Of a stretch of 35,785 nucleotides of DNA, positions 19,913 to 28,685 are shown one piece after another; position 1 is the first letter of the stretch, and every line of letters begins with the position of its first letter. Made by a program: the position numbers and the translations under genes. Location: NCBI GenBank assembly GCA_031261345.1, contig JAISKC010000082.1, forward strand, positions 1 through 35,785, given 5' to 3'. A model generated the notes under the pieces. The model did not search any database, was not told the DNA's origin, and worked only from the letters and a program-made list of their open reading frames with translations. This stretch comes from Eubacteriales Family XIII. Incertae Sedis bacterium. Lineage in GTDB: Bacteria > Bacillota > Clostridia > Peptostreptococcales > Anaerovoracaceae.

Positions 19913-20040
19913 TACATACCTCCATGTAGTACTTAGCACCTTGTTCTCCAAAAAAATATCTCACATATCTCTTATCAACCGTCGGACTTCCAATGGCTAA
20001 CAAAACATGTGAGGCAGTGAAGAATCTTAGATGTACCTTG

Positions 20041-20068
20041 AGTATACATGAAAAACCGACGAAGTCAA
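20041..20068 (-). promoter_or_regulatory. csp promoter and long 5' leader
   Basis: On the minus strand: TTGACT, 16 bases, TATACT. The start is predicted near 20034, leaving a leader of about 120 nt before the csp ATG. Within it CTCACAT and ATGTGAG can pair and close a domain of about 50 nt. Long structured leaders are typical of cold-shock genes and can act as temperature sensors; that role here is inferred. Confidence 0.65.
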
Positions 20069-20114
20069 AGCTTTTTTTCTAATTTCTGGGGATTTCCAAG
20101 GTATATTTCGGTGT

Positions 20115-20120
20115 TATACT
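20115..20120 (+). promoter_or_regulatory. Extended -10 promoter that may produce a leaderless mRNA
   Basis: TGtTATACT ends seven bases before the ATG of the folate gene, so the predicted +1 is the A of that ATG at 20127. No Shine-Dalgarno sequence exists upstream and no good -35 hexamer is visible. Confidence 0.5.
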
Positions 20121-20126
20121 ACTTAT

Positions 20127-20912
20127 ATGGAAGATAATCGAACGAAAACAGAAGATAAAGCCAAACTCAGGGCAAAGTACAAAAGGCTACGCAATGCAAT
20201 TCCCAAAGAAGTTGCTATGGCTTCCGACAAAGCGATAACAGCGAATTTTCTGGCGAGCGAAATTTATACGAAGGCAGATGAGATATTCACCTTCGTGAGC
20301 ATCGGCGATGAGATAGACACGCTTTCGATAATAGAGAAGGCACTATGTGACGGCAAAAAGGTCTTTGTTCCCTTCACGATTTCAAAGCCAAGCAAGGGCG
20401 AAGGCGGCAAGATGAAAGCAGTAAGGATATGCGGGCTTGAAGATTTGGAGGAGAAAGACTTTGGACTGAGGGAGCCGAGAGAAGATTTGGCTAAGCGAAA
20501 TGAGGAGATGGATTCACCGGTGCGTGCAGGGGCACGCCCGGCACAGGTCGGGTCGGGGCACGCAATGACAAGGCCGAAGGCCGAAATGACGGGGGTGGAT
20601 TGCGGGTCGGAGCCCGCAATGACAAGGCCTGAGGCCGGAATGACAGGGGTGGAGGCCGCAATGACAAGGGTGGTAATTATAGTTCCAAGTCTGGCGGTGG
20701 ACAAAGAAGGCTACCGAATAGGCTACGGAGGAGGCTACTACGACCGCTACCTAAAGGAACATCAGGAAAACCCACCAGTCCCCCAATGGAATTTCAAAAC
20801 CGTAACACTACAGCGAAAAGCTTTCGTAGTCCCCACAATCCCTCACGAGCCACACGACCAACCAATAAACTACATAATCACAGAAGAAGGCACAATCCAA
20901 ACAAAAGCATAG
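20127..20912 (+). CDS. 5-formyltetrahydrofolate cyclo-ligase with in-frame repeat insertion
   Basis: This enzyme converts 5-formyl-THF to 5,10-methenyl-THF using ATP, in cytoplasmic one-carbon metabolism. The N-terminal KAKLRAKYKRLRNAI, the middle FVSIGDEIDT and the ATP-binding GYGGGYYDRYL (199-209) are recognisable, as is the C-terminal PHEPHDQPINYIITEEG. The protein has 261 residues, against about 180-200 for the family. The excess is mainly residues 127-181, a low-complexity stretch with repeated AMTRP and MTGV, encoded by palindromic repeats. It falls between the two conserved halves, probably in a surface loop. There is no ribosome-binding site and the transcript may be leaderless. The stop codon lies inside a large inverted repeat. 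Confidence 0.85.
   Translation: MEDNRTKTEDKAKLRAKYKRLRNAIPKEVAMASDKAITANFLASEIYTKADEIFTFVSIGDEIDTLSIIEKALCDGKKVFVPFTISKPSKGEGGKMKAVRICGLEDLEEKDFGLREPREDLAKRNEEMDSPVRAGARPAQVGSGHAMTRPKAEMTGVDCGSEPAMTRPEAGMTGVEAAMTRVVIIVPSLAVDKEGYRIGYGGGYYDRYLKEHQENPPVPQWNFKTVTLQRKAFVVPTIPHEPHDQPINYIITEEGTIQTKA
20505..20669 (+). repeat. Palindromic repeat cluster inserted in frame in the folate cyclo-ligase gene
   Basis: Three copies of GCAATGACAAGG begin at 20562, 20616 and 20658, spaced by 54 and 42 bases, both multiples of three. Between them lies a TTGCGGG/CCCGCAA hairpin (20600-20619). A 13-base segment at 20634-20646 (GCCGGAATGACAG) recurs in reverse complement at 28582-28594. The composition matches dispersed palindromic elements known to invade reading frames in other bacteria, such as the Rickettsia palindromic elements. 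Confidence 0.75.
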
Positions 20913-21111
20913 CTGTGGCGCGCCCAAAATGAGCAGCCTGACAAGTGGTGAATTTGCAAATCGTGCAGATGTGATTTTGGCGAAATTTTGGCACTGTCTG
21001 AACGACGCCTTAGCGTCGTGAGTTTGCCAAAATTCCAAAATCGCAGCTGTAACGATTTAGCGCAAATTCCCACTTGTTGTTGGGGCTCATTTTGGGCGCG
21101 CCACAGCTATG
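20908..21111. repeat. 204-bp near-symmetrical inverted repeat between convergent genes
   Basis: The outer 27 bases (starting CATAGCTGTGGCGCGCCC) are a perfect inverted repeat at 20908-20934 and 21085-21111. The arms continue with imperfect pairing for about 100 bases to a central ACGACGC/GCGTCGT stem (21002-21019) with a four-base loop. The inner part contains GATTTTGG and AATTTTGGCA in both arms. Both termini abut TA. There is no coding frame and no U-tract. It could be a MITE-type element or a very long bidirectional terminator. Confidence 0.8.
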
Positions 21112-21127
21112 TACTATTTAAGCAGGC

Positions 21128-22306
21128 TCAATCTTCGAGATCCAAGTCGTCCTCGGGTGGTGGCTGTTTTCGAGGCAGGTCCATCATATCGATAATGGAG
21201 ATAGCGACCTTGCGAGGACTTTTGATTTGCGGCTTGCGTACGACAGCACTTTCATAGTCAACGCCCAGAGTATTCAGAAGGAAAATGAAGATAGGCACAC
21301 CAATCAGAAGTCCCCAAGCCCCCAAATAGTACTCGGACACAATCAGCACGATGAAAACAATACTGGCAGGCAACGCCGTCTTTGCCGACATGAGCTTAGG
21401 ATTGAGCACATAAGCCTCGATAACGTGTATCACGATGATCATTATCAAGACCTGAATCACCTTGGTCAATCCGCCAAAGTTGAAGGCGATGATCGAAAGA
21501 GGCACGAGCGAAATGATAACACCGGCGACAGGAATGAGTCCCAAAATCAAAATCATTACCCCCAAAGCGAGGATATCCGAAAAGCCCAATATACTGAGAA
21601 TTACCATAGAGAGCACACTGTTGATCGAGGCTATCATGAGCTGAACCCGCATCACCTTGCCAAACGTGTTGCAGAAACTCCGTCCGAACGCATTGAGATG
21701 TTTGTAGATGTAAGCAATCTTGCTGGTCTCGAGCTTTTGCGTGATCGCCTTGATCTTGCGCTTTTCAAGAATCAGTATGAAACTGAGAGCCAACGCCAAA
21801 ACAAAATCCATACCTATTTTGCCGGCAGCAACTATCATAGAGCCCAATAGGTTTCCGCCAGAATTGATATATGCATTGATGTCGAGGTTTTGAAAGATGA
21901 CCGCAAACCTCGAGGAATCAAGCTGCGTAGCCGCCTTATCGAGATCAAAAGAGCTGAAAATGGCAGCGATTTCCGTGGCCTGCTTCACGATAATGGGCAG
22001 GATATAGAGAACAGCCCAGACCGCAACGAGAATAATGGCGATGTAAAGCAGAACGATAATGAGCCACCTAGGGATGCGTCTGAGACCAGGTATAGATTTG
22101 AACGACCGGCGTATTTTCCTCTGCAAACGGTAGAATACAAAAGTGAGTATGAACGTGAGAATCGAAAGCTCAAGCATGAACCAGATGGTCATGAGAATGA
22201 GAACAAGTACAGCAATAGTCAGAATGCGGCCTTGCGTGTCCTTTGGCAGCACCACACCGATATCGCCAGTGCCCTTCAGGTTTTCACCCTCCCTGTTCTC
22301 CGTCAT
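21128..22306 (-). CDS. AI-2E family transporter (first copy)
   Basis: A 392-residue polytopic membrane protein of the AI-2E/PerM family (Pfam AI-2E_transport). Hydrophobic segments are visible near residues 28-50, 65-95, 160-180, 215-300 and 305-340, with the family's GLIPVAGVIISLVPLSIIAF region. Members export varied small solutes or ions and few have proven AI-2 transport, so the substrate is unknown. The ATG lies inside the 3' end of dnaE (23-bp overlap), with an AGGAGG about 13 bases upstream, so it is co-transcribed and probably coupled. The C-terminus is acidic (PPPEDDLDLED). It is the last gene of its operon. Confidence 0.85.
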   Translation of the reverse strand: MTENREGENLKGTGDIGVVLPKDTQGRILTIAVLVLILMTIWFMLELSILTFILTFVFYRLQRKIRRSFKSIPGLRRIPRWLIIVLLYIAIILVAVWAVLYILPIIVKQATEIAAIFSSFDLDKAATQLDSSRFAVIFQNLDINAYINSGGNLLGSMIVAAGKIGMDFVLALALSFILILEKRKIKAITQKLETSKIAYIYKHLNAFGRSFCNTFGKVMRVQLMIASINSVLSMVILSILGFSDILALGVMILILGLIPVAGVIISLVPLSIIAFNFGGLTKVIQVLIMIIVIHVIEAYVLNPKLMSAKTALPASIVFIVLIVSEYYLGAWGLLIGVPIFIFLLNTLGVDYESAVVRKPQIKSPRKVAISIIDMMDLPRKQPPPEDDLDLED

Positions 22307-25300
22307 CGGGTCCCTCGCCCCTCCTTATATAAAAATCCTCAACTATATCGATCGGAGTTACCTTCGATGCGATCACAGCCGGTAGCTCCTCAGGCTGGTG
22401 CTCTTCTCTGCCGCGGACAACTACGATTTTTCCTTCGAGCACAGCATCGCTGCATTGCTCAAACGTTTTCGGAAATACAACTACCTTCACGCTTCCTAGG
22501 AGGTCTTCAAACAGCATGGTCGCCATCATCTTCCCCTTCTTTGTCTGGAATACCTTCGCATTCTCTATCAGCCCCACCATTATAACATCTTTCGGCTTTG
22601 GCATGTCCATATTATCATCGAGATTGCCTATGATATCCGTGTTCGTGTTCGAGACCTTTTCTATCAGCCATTTGTAATCATCGAGCGGATGACCTGACAT
22701 ATAGACGCCTATGACATTCTTTTCGTGCACGAGCCTTTCATAGAGCGGCCAATCTTCACAGGAAAGATCCTCGCCCGCATCCCCCGTCTCGGCATTTATC
22801 AAATCGAAAAGCGTGGCCTGCCCCTCAATTACTCGTTTGCCCTCAGTCCTCGCCTGCGCCTGATAGAGCTCCACCTGCCGCATGGCAAGTGCTCTGTTCG
22901 GCTGAAGCGTGTCAAAGGCTCCGGCATATACGAGACAGTCAAACGCCTTCTTGTTCACATTTGTTATGTCAATATTATCGACAAAATCTCTGAGGTTTTT
23001 GATGGGAACTCCGCTCTCCCTGATAGCGACGATGTGCTCTATCGCTCCCTCGCCGACATTTTTGATGCTTCTGAGCCCCATTCTGATGGCACCGTTCTCC
23101 GCACTGAACTTTCTCTGGCTGTCAGTCACGGTAGGCGGCAGTATCTTTATACCGAGGTCCGCCGCATTTCGAATATACTGGGCGACCTTCGTACCGTCAC
23201 CGCCCATGAAACTGCTCATCAGAGCCGCCATGAATTCTTCGGGATAATGTGCCTTGAGGTAGGCCGTGCGATATGAAACGACAGCATAGGCTGCCGCATG
23301 ACTCTTGTTGAAGGCGTATGAAGCGAAATCAATCATCGCGTCGTATATCTGGTTTGCGATTTTCTCGGGTATACCGTTTGCGACACAGCCTGGCACATCT
23401 CTGCCGTCGTCGGACACAAGCCCATGAACAAAATACTCACGCTGCTTCTGCATCACGCTTTCCTTCTTTTTGCTCATAGCGCGTCTGACCTCATCGCTCC
23501 TGCCATAGTCATAGCCGGCGAGATCACGGACGATCTGCATGACCTGTTCCTGATAGACCATGACCCCGTAGGTGTCTTTGAGAATCGGCGCAAGCGTCGG
23601 GTGCATGTATTTGGTGTTATCCCTATCCTTTTTTCCGGCGAGATATTTCGGAATATCGTCCATCGGACCTGGCCTGTAGAGCGATATACCCGCGACAATA
23701 TCCTCGAAACCCGACGGCCGCAGCTTCTGCATGAACTCCCTCATGCCAGCATTTTCGAGCTGGAAAACCCCGTCGGTATCTCCGCTTGAGATGAGCTCGT
23801 ATACCGCCGGATCGTCATAATCCATCTTCTCAAACTCTATTTTGATGTCGTGGTTTTTTTCAATCATTTTAAGCGCATCTTCAATGACCGTGAGATTTCT
23901 CAGGCCCAAAAAGTCCATTTTCAGAAGCCCGAGTTCCTCTATCGTAGTCATGGTGAACTGCGTAGATATGCCGGTCTTGTTGTTGAAAAGCGGAACGTAT
24001 TCGTCCAGTGATTTCTTTGCAATCACGACACCTGCGGCGTGGGTTCCCGCATGCCTCGCCTTTCCCTCAAGGACAAATGCATAGTCCATGAGCCGCTTTA
24101 CATCAGGATCAGAGGCTATAAGTGCCCTGAGGTCCTTGCTCTTTTCGATAGCGGATCCTAGCGTTATCTTGAGTTCCTCGGGGATCAAACTCGCGATTTT
24201 GTTTGCCTTGTCGAGCGGAAAATCCATCGCCCGCGCGACGTCCTTGATGACAGCCTTCGGTTTGAGCGTCCCGAACGTGATGATCTGCGCGACCTTCTCC
24301 TCGCCATACGTGTCTATGACGTATTTGATGACCTCGCCCCTTCTTTCTTCGCAAAAGTCGATGTCTATATCGGGCATGCTGACCCTTTCGGGGTTGAGGA
24401 ATCTCTCAAATATGAGTCCGTATCTGATAGGATCTATATCGGTAATTCTAAGGGAATACGCGACTATGCTTCCCGCGGCACTTCCTCTGCCTGGGCCTAC
24501 TGGGATGCCGCTATCCCTCGCGTATTTTATGAAATCCCAAACTATAAGGAAATATTCGACAAAGCCCATGTCCTCGATGATTGCTATTTCATGCTCGAGT
24601 CTATCCAAATATGATTGGGAAATATTTCCATTCGAGTCGCCGTATCTCTCCGCCAGTCCTTCATTACAGAGGACTCTCAGATACTCGGAATTGGTCATTC
24701 CTTCGGGTGTCTTGTTGAATTCGGGGAGATGATATTTCCCAAACTCTATTTCGACGTTGCATCTCGCGGCTATCTTCGCGGTGTTTTCCAAGGCTTCCGG
24801 AATGTCCTTGAAATAGGCGAGCATCTCCTCTTCAGAGCGAAGATAGAATTGGTCGTTTGAAAACTTCATTCTGTCCGTGTCGTGTATCTTCTTCCCTGTC
24901 TGGATACAGAGCAGAACATCGTGCGCTTCCGCGTGTTCCTTTTTCGTGTAATGAACGTCGTTGGTGGCCACAAGTTCAATGCCGGTCTCGCGGCTGAGAC
25001 GAATCATCGACTCTCTGATGTAATCCTCCGCGGGCAAGCTCTGATCCTGAAGTTCCAAGAAGAAATTGCCTTTTCCGAAGATATCCTGAAATATTAGTGC
25101 TTCTTTTTTTGCCGCCTCGTATTCCTGCTTCGATGGCCCGCTCGGATTTCCTATTTTGCTATCCTCGTTGAAACTGCTCAGCAATTTTTTTGGCACATCT
25201 CCCGCGATACAGGCGGAAAGTGCGATGATCCCTTCGGAATGTGCCCGCAGAAAATCCTTGTCCACCCTCGGCTTGTAATAAAATCCACGTACGTTTGCCG

Positions 25301-25619
25301 CCGATACAATCCTGACCAAGTTTGCATAGCCTTCATTGTTTTCCGCAAGGAGAACCAAATGTCCGCCATACCTGTCGAGCACGGGATCTTTCTGCTCTAG
25401 ACCACGGGGCGACGTGTAAACTTCGACGCCAAGCACAGGGTGAATTCCCGCTTTCTGTGCCGCCTTATAAAAGTCGATAACGCCGAACATATTGCCGTGA
25501 TCCGTGATGGCGATGCTGTCCATGCCATTTTCTTGTACCTCGGACATAAGCTCGTCAATGCTTGCGAGTCCATCGAGTAAGCTATACTCAGTGTGAACAT
25601 GTAGATGTGTAAATGCCAT
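22284..25619 (-). CDS. dnaE: DNA polymerase III alpha subunit, DnaE type
   Basis: The 1111-residue C-family replicative polymerase. The order is an N-terminal PHP domain (HLHVHTEYSLLDG at 5-17, TDHG at 39-42), then the polymerase core with GPGRGSAAGS (375-384) and the catalytic MPDIDIDFCEERR (415-427, Asp417 and Asp419). Helix-hairpin-helix-like sequence follows (about 840-900), then an OB-fold near the end (IGLIENAKVFQTKKGKMMA) and a short tail. Low-GC Firmicutes usually also carry PolC, which is not in this window. The ATG has GGAG seven bases upstream. It follows an AI-2E gene by 16 bp and overlaps the next one. Confidence 0.97.
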   Translation of the reverse strand: MAFTHLHVHTEYSLLDGLASIDELMSEVQENGMDSIAITDHGNMFGVIDFYKAAQKAGIHPVLGVEVYTSPRGLEQKDPVLDRYGGHLVLLAENNEGYANLVRIVSAANVRGFYYKPRVDKDFLRAHSEGIIALSACIAGDVPKKLLSSFNEDSKIGNPSGPSKQEYEAAKKEALIFQDIFGKGNFFLELQDQSLPAEDYIRESMIRLSRETGIELVATNDVHYTKKEHAEAHDVLLCIQTGKKIHDTDRMKFSNDQFYLRSEEEMLAYFKDIPEALENTAKIAARCNVEIEFGKYHLPEFNKTPEGMTNSEYLRVLCNEGLAERYGDSNGNISQSYLDRLEHEIAIIEDMGFVEYFLIVWDFIKYARDSGIPVGPGRGSAAGSIVAYSLRITDIDPIRYGLIFERFLNPERVSMPDIDIDFCEERRGEVIKYVIDTYGEEKVAQIITFGTLKPKAVIKDVARAMDFPLDKANKIASLIPEELKITLGSAIEKSKDLRALIASDPDVKRLMDYAFVLEGKARHAGTHAAGVVIAKKSLDEYVPLFNNKTGISTQFTMTTIEELGLLKMDFLGLRNLTVIEDALKMIEKNHDIKIEFEKMDYDDPAVYELISSGDTDGVFQLENAGMREFMQKLRPSGFEDIVAGISLYRPGPMDDIPKYLAGKKDRDNTKYMHPTLAPILKDTYGVMVYQEQVMQIVRDLAGYDYGRSDEVRRAMSKKKESVMQKQREYFVHGLVSDDGRDVPGCVANGIPEKIANQIYDAMIDFASYAFNKSHAAAYAVVSYRTAYLKAHYPEEFMAALMSSFMGGDGTKVAQYIRNAADLGIKILPPTVTDSQRKFSAENGAIRMGLRSIKNVGEGAIEHIVAIRESGVPIKNLRDFVDNIDITNVNKKAFDCLVYAGAFDTLQPNRALAMRQVELYQAQARTEGKRVIEGQATLFDLINAETGDAGEDLSCEDWPLYERLVHEKNVIGVYMSGHPLDDYKWLIEKVSNTNTDIIGNLDDNMDMPKPKDVIMVGLIENAKVFQTKKGKMMATMLFEDLLGSVKVVVFPKTFEQCSDAVLEGKIVVVRGREEHQPEELPAVIASKVTPIDIVEDFYIRRGEGPDDGEQGG

Positions 25620-25635
25620 TATTTTTTAGCTCCAA

Positions 25636-26856
25636 TTAGCTCTTGATAATTTTGTTTATTGATTCTTCGCTGTCGGCTACCATTTCATCTATACTGGCTG
25701 CCGTTACTTCCTTTTCGTGGAGTCTGGTTCTCACGCTATCACCGACGACCGCGTATACAAAGGCGGCAAGCGGCACGAAGAGTATGACTCCGGTCAGACC
25801 GGCAAGTGCACCTCCAGCCACGACCGCCAAAAGTACCCATATACCAGGGAGGCTGATATTACTTCCTACGACCTTCGGATAGATGAGATTGCTCTCAATT
25901 TGCTGCATTACTATAATGAAGATAATGAAAGCCAAGGCATGCCATGGGTCGTCGCCCAATAGAATGATGGCCCCTATGATAGTGCCGAGGATAGAGCCGA
26001 CGACAGGCACGAGCGCACAGACTCCGAGAAGAATTCCGAGCATTACTGCGTAGGAGGGGCTGATGAACAGCGTGCCTATGGTAACGAAGGTGGTGATGAT
26101 GAGGCCCTCAAGGAACTGCCCCTTTACAAAACCTGTGAATACGTGGGTGGCGAGCTTCGAAATGCGGAAGAGTTTTTTCGCGGTCTTTCCGGAGAAAAAC
26201 GCGACGGTAAGTGCCCTGACCTGACCCGCGAGCTGCTCCTTCATGATGAGGATATAGATTGAAAATACAAATCCTATGGCCGCGTATGCGACGCCGCTGA
26301 AGACCCTCATAGTGATGCTGACCGCCGCGCCTGCAATGCCCGAATCGCCGACGGATATGATATATAGGAGCTTCTTGCCGAGCTCCTGCTTGTTTTGCAT
26401 TGCAAAGTCGATGAAATTGACATCAAAGCCAATATATTTCGAAACCGAGGTGAGCCACACCCGAAGATCGTTGGTCTGCGTCGGCACCTGCGAGATGAGC
26501 ATCTCTATCGTGTGCTTTATCTCCGGCACGATACTCACGATGATAACGGCCATGATTGCGGCGAGTACGATGTATGTGAGGAGCAGGCTGAATACCCTCT
26601 TGCCCTTCGACAAAATTCTTCTGCCGCGGCCGCCTTCCTTCGACCTGAGTTCGAGTCTTGTGAAAATATTTTTCTCCACTATACCCATAGGCACGCTGAG
26701 AATGAAGGCGAAGCAGAGGCCGAGAATGAACGGCATCACGAGACTTATTATCAGCGAGAGGCCACTGAGTGCGACCTTGTAATTGAGCACGACCCAAAGC
26801 ATAGCCAAGATGATGGCTGCGTTGATGAGTATGCTTTTCGAGTAAAGTTTTTTCAT
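25636..26856 (-). CDS. AI-2E family transporter (second copy)
   Basis: 406 residues, same family as the gene on the other side of dnaE but well diverged. Multiple membrane segments are visible, with the family's LLGVCALVPVVGSILGTIIGAIILL and ESNLIYPKVVGSNISLPGIW regions. Substrate unknown. The start ATG has AGGAG four bases upstream, and the gene sits 23 bp after the UPF0210 gene and 16 bp before dnaE, clearly within one operon. The tail after the last membrane segment is short and charged. Confidence 0.88.
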   Translation of the reverse strand: MKKLYSKSILINAAIILAMLWVVLNYKVALSGLSLIISLVMPFILGLCFAFILSVPMGIVEKNIFTRLELRSKEGGRGRRILSKGKRVFSLLLTYIVLAAIMAVIIVSIVPEIKHTIEMLISQVPTQTNDLRVWLTSVSKYIGFDVNFIDFAMQNKQELGKKLLYIISVGDSGIAGAAVSITMRVFSGVAYAAIGFVFSIYILIMKEQLAGQVRALTVAFFSGKTAKKLFRISKLATHVFTGFVKGQFLEGLIITTFVTIGTLFISPSYAVMLGILLGVCALVPVVGSILGTIIGAIILLGDDPWHALAFIIFIIVMQQIESNLIYPKVVGSNISLPGIWVLLAVVAGGALAGLTGVILFVPLAAFVYAVVGDSVRTRLHEKEVTAASIDEMVADSEESINKIIKS

Positions 26857-26879
26857 CTGTCTCCTACGGCCAGCACCGT

Positions 26880-28238
26880 CTAATTCTTCAAACTCTGTAT
26901 CGGAGCGGGAATTTTGCCACCCCTGCTTATGAACACCGACGGGCTGACCTTGCTTATCTTCATCACGGGACCACCGCCCATGAGTCCGCCAAACTCCAGC
27001 GAATCACCGACATCCTTCCCTATCGCGGGTATGAGCCTGACCGCCGTGGTCTTTGAATTGACCATGCCTATTGCCGCTTCGTCTGCAATGAGGGCACTTA
27101 TCACTTCCGCCGTCGTATCGCCTGGCACTATGACCATGTCGAGACCGACGGAACAAACCGCCGTCATCGCCTCGAGCTTTTCTATCGAAAGCGTTCCCGA
27201 GTTTGCCGAAGCTATCATGCCTGCGTCCTCAGACACCGGTATGAAGGCGCCCGAAAGGCCTCCGACGCTTGAACTCGCCATGACGCCGCCTTTTTTGACC
27301 GCATCGTTGAGCATTGCGAGCGTCGCGGTCGTGCCGCAACCTCCCGTTCCCTCAAGACCGATTTCTTCCAATATATATGCCACGCTGTCGCCTACTGCCG
27401 GAGTTGGTGCGAGCGAAAGGTCAACTATGCCAAACGGGATATTCAAAAGTTCGGAAGCTTCGGTTCCGACCATCTGCCCCATTCTAGTAACTTTGAAGGC
27501 TGTCTTCTTGATGATCTCTGCCACCTCTTGGAGGCTTGCGTCCTTAGGCGCCTTCGAGACTGCCGACCTGACGGCTCCAGGCCCTGATACGCCGACGTTG
27601 ATGACGCAATCGGGCTCGCCGACTCCGTGGAAGGCACCCGCCATGAAAGGGTTGTCGTCCGGCGCGTTGCAAAATACTACGAGCTTTGTCGAGCCTATGC
27701 AATCCCTCTCGCTCGTGCGTTCGGACGTCTGCCTTATCACATTTCCCATGATTTTGACGGCGTCCATGTTGATGCCCGCCTTGGTCGAGCCCACATTCAC
27801 CGACGCGCAGATATGGTCAGTAATGTCCAGAGCTTCGGGAATAGACTTTATGAGCTCAAGGTCTCCCGGGGCAAAACCCTTTTGAACGAGGGCAGAATAT
27901 CCGCCGATGAAATTGACGCCCACCGCACCGGCCGCTCTCTCAAGCGTCTTTGCAAACTGAACCGCGTCCCCTCCGGAAGCTCCCACGGCCATCGCAATAG
28001 GTGTAACGGCTATCCTCTTGTTGATAATGGGAATACCGTATTTTTTCTCTATCTGTTCCGCTACGGGCACGAGGTTTTCGGCACTTCTTGCGATCTTTTC
28101 GTAGATTTTCTCACAGGATCTCTTCGCATCCGAATCGAAGCAATCGATAAGCGATATCCCCATCGTCACCGTGCGGATATCGAGATGCTCGTCCTGTATC
28201 ATAGTTATCGTTTCAATTATATCGGTAATGTTTAACAT
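26880..28238 (-). CDS. PFL/UPF0210 family protein
   Basis: A 452-residue cytoplasmic protein of the UPF0210 (DUF711) family, whose biochemical role is not established. It is alanine- and glycine-rich with conserved stretches such as [35 protein letters not shown] and [19 protein letters not shown]. Families of this kind sit next to an ACT-domain protein in many Firmicutes, as here: the ACT gene ends eight bases upstream and its stop overlaps the AGGA ribosome-binding site. The length is normal and no domain is missing. A regulatory or metabolic enzyme role controlled by the ACT partner is inference. Confidence 0.9.
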   Translation of the reverse strand: MLNITDIIETITMIQDEHLDIRTVTMGISLIDCFDSDAKRSCEKIYEKIARSAENLVPVAEQIEKKYGIPIINKRIAVTPIAMAVGASGGDAVQFAKTLERAAGAVGVNFIGGYSALVQKGFAPGDLELIKSIPEALDITDHICASVNVGSTKAGINMDAVKIMGNVIRQTSERTSERDCIGSTKLVVFCNAPDDNPFMAGAFHGVGEPDCVINVGVSGPGAVRSAVSKAPKDASLQEVAEIIKKTAFKVTRMGQMVGTEASELLNIPFGIVDLSLAPTPAVGDSVAYILEEIGLEGTGGCGTTATLAMLNDAVKKGGVMASSSVGGLSGAFIPVSEDAGMIASANSGTLSIEKLEAMTAVCSVGLDMVIVPGDTTAEVISALIADEAAIGMVNSKTTAVRLIPAIGKDVGDSLEFGGLMGGGPVMKISKVSPSVFISRGGKIPAPIQSLKN

Positions 28239-28246
28239 CTATTTTC

Positions 28247-28510
28247 CTATATCCTGTGCATGGAATTGAATATATCTTCGTGCATTACGTGTATCGTCAT
28301 GCCCGGCGCGTTCTCTTCAAGAGCCTTCGTGAGTTCGGTCAAATCCTTGTTCATCTTTTCAATATCTATGAGCATGACCATCGCGAAAAAATCTTGGAGG
28401 ACGGATTGCGTTACCTCTATGACGTTTGCGTTTGCCTCCGCACAGGTGGTGCTGACCTTCGCCAGAATTCCTACCATATCTTTGCCTATTACCGTTACAA
28501 CAGCTCTCAT
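28247..28510 (-). CDS. ACT domain protein, UPF0237 family
   Basis: An 87-residue stand-alone ACT domain, beginning MRAVVTVIGKDMVGILAKVS. ACT domains bind amino acids or similar small ligands and regulate enzymes. The GKDMVGILA turn and the central TQSVLQDFFAMVMLID strand are typical. AGGAGG precedes the ATG by four bases. It is the first gene of the five-gene operon leading to dnaE, and its usual partner, the UPF0210 gene, follows by eight bases. Confidence 0.92.
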   Translation of the reverse strand: MRAVVTVIGKDMVGILAKVSTTCAEANANVIEVTQSVLQDFFAMVMLIDIEKMNKDLTELTKALEENAPGMTIHVMHEDIFNSMHRI

Positions 28511-28527
28511 ACTTCCTCCTATATTAC

Positions 28528-28610
28528 TGTGGATTGCTTCGCTTCACTCACGTTCGCAGGCTCCCTATGACGGCCTCTGCACTGTCATTCCGGCCCCCGA
28601 GCCGGAATCA
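28528..28610. repeat. Dispersed palindromic repeat in the leader of the ACT-dnaE operon
   Basis: The block contains ATTCCGGC/GCCGGAAT (28587-28608), a perfect eight-base stem, and a run beginning GATTGCTTCGCTTCACTC that resembles repeats seen in many bacterial genomes. The segment at 28582-28594 is the reverse complement of 20634-20646 inside the folate cyclo-ligase gene. It lies between the predicted operon promoter and the ACT gene, so it would be transcribed. Confidence 0.7.
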
Positions 28611-28627
28611 CATTTTTGCTCTGATAT

Positions 28628-28633
28628 ATGATA
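28628..28633 (-). promoter_or_regulatory. Candidate extended -10 promoter of the ACT-UPF0210-AI-2E-dnaE-AI-2E operon
   Basis: On the minus strand TGtTATCAT forms an extended -10. No good -35 is visible. The predicted start near 28621 gives a leader of about 110 nt that includes the palindromic repeat. Confidence 0.4.
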
Positions 28634-28685
28634 ACATAAGTGAACACTGAATGAGTAATTTAATGACCAATCATGGGAGGCGAAG

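Noticed and set aside
20562-20669. Repeats in the folate gene as a CRISPR array
   Set aside because: Only three short units with unequal spacing in an open reading frame; no cas genes and no spacer-like unique segments.
20264-20704. Minus-strand frame of 146 codons across the repeat insertion in the folate gene
   Set aside because: It is kept open by the palindromic repeats themselves and lacks a start site; the plus-strand enzyme frame has conserved motifs.
26914-27885. Plus-strand frame of 323 codons opposite the UPF0210 gene
   Set aside because: Mirror frame of a conserved gene with no start signals or family resemblance.
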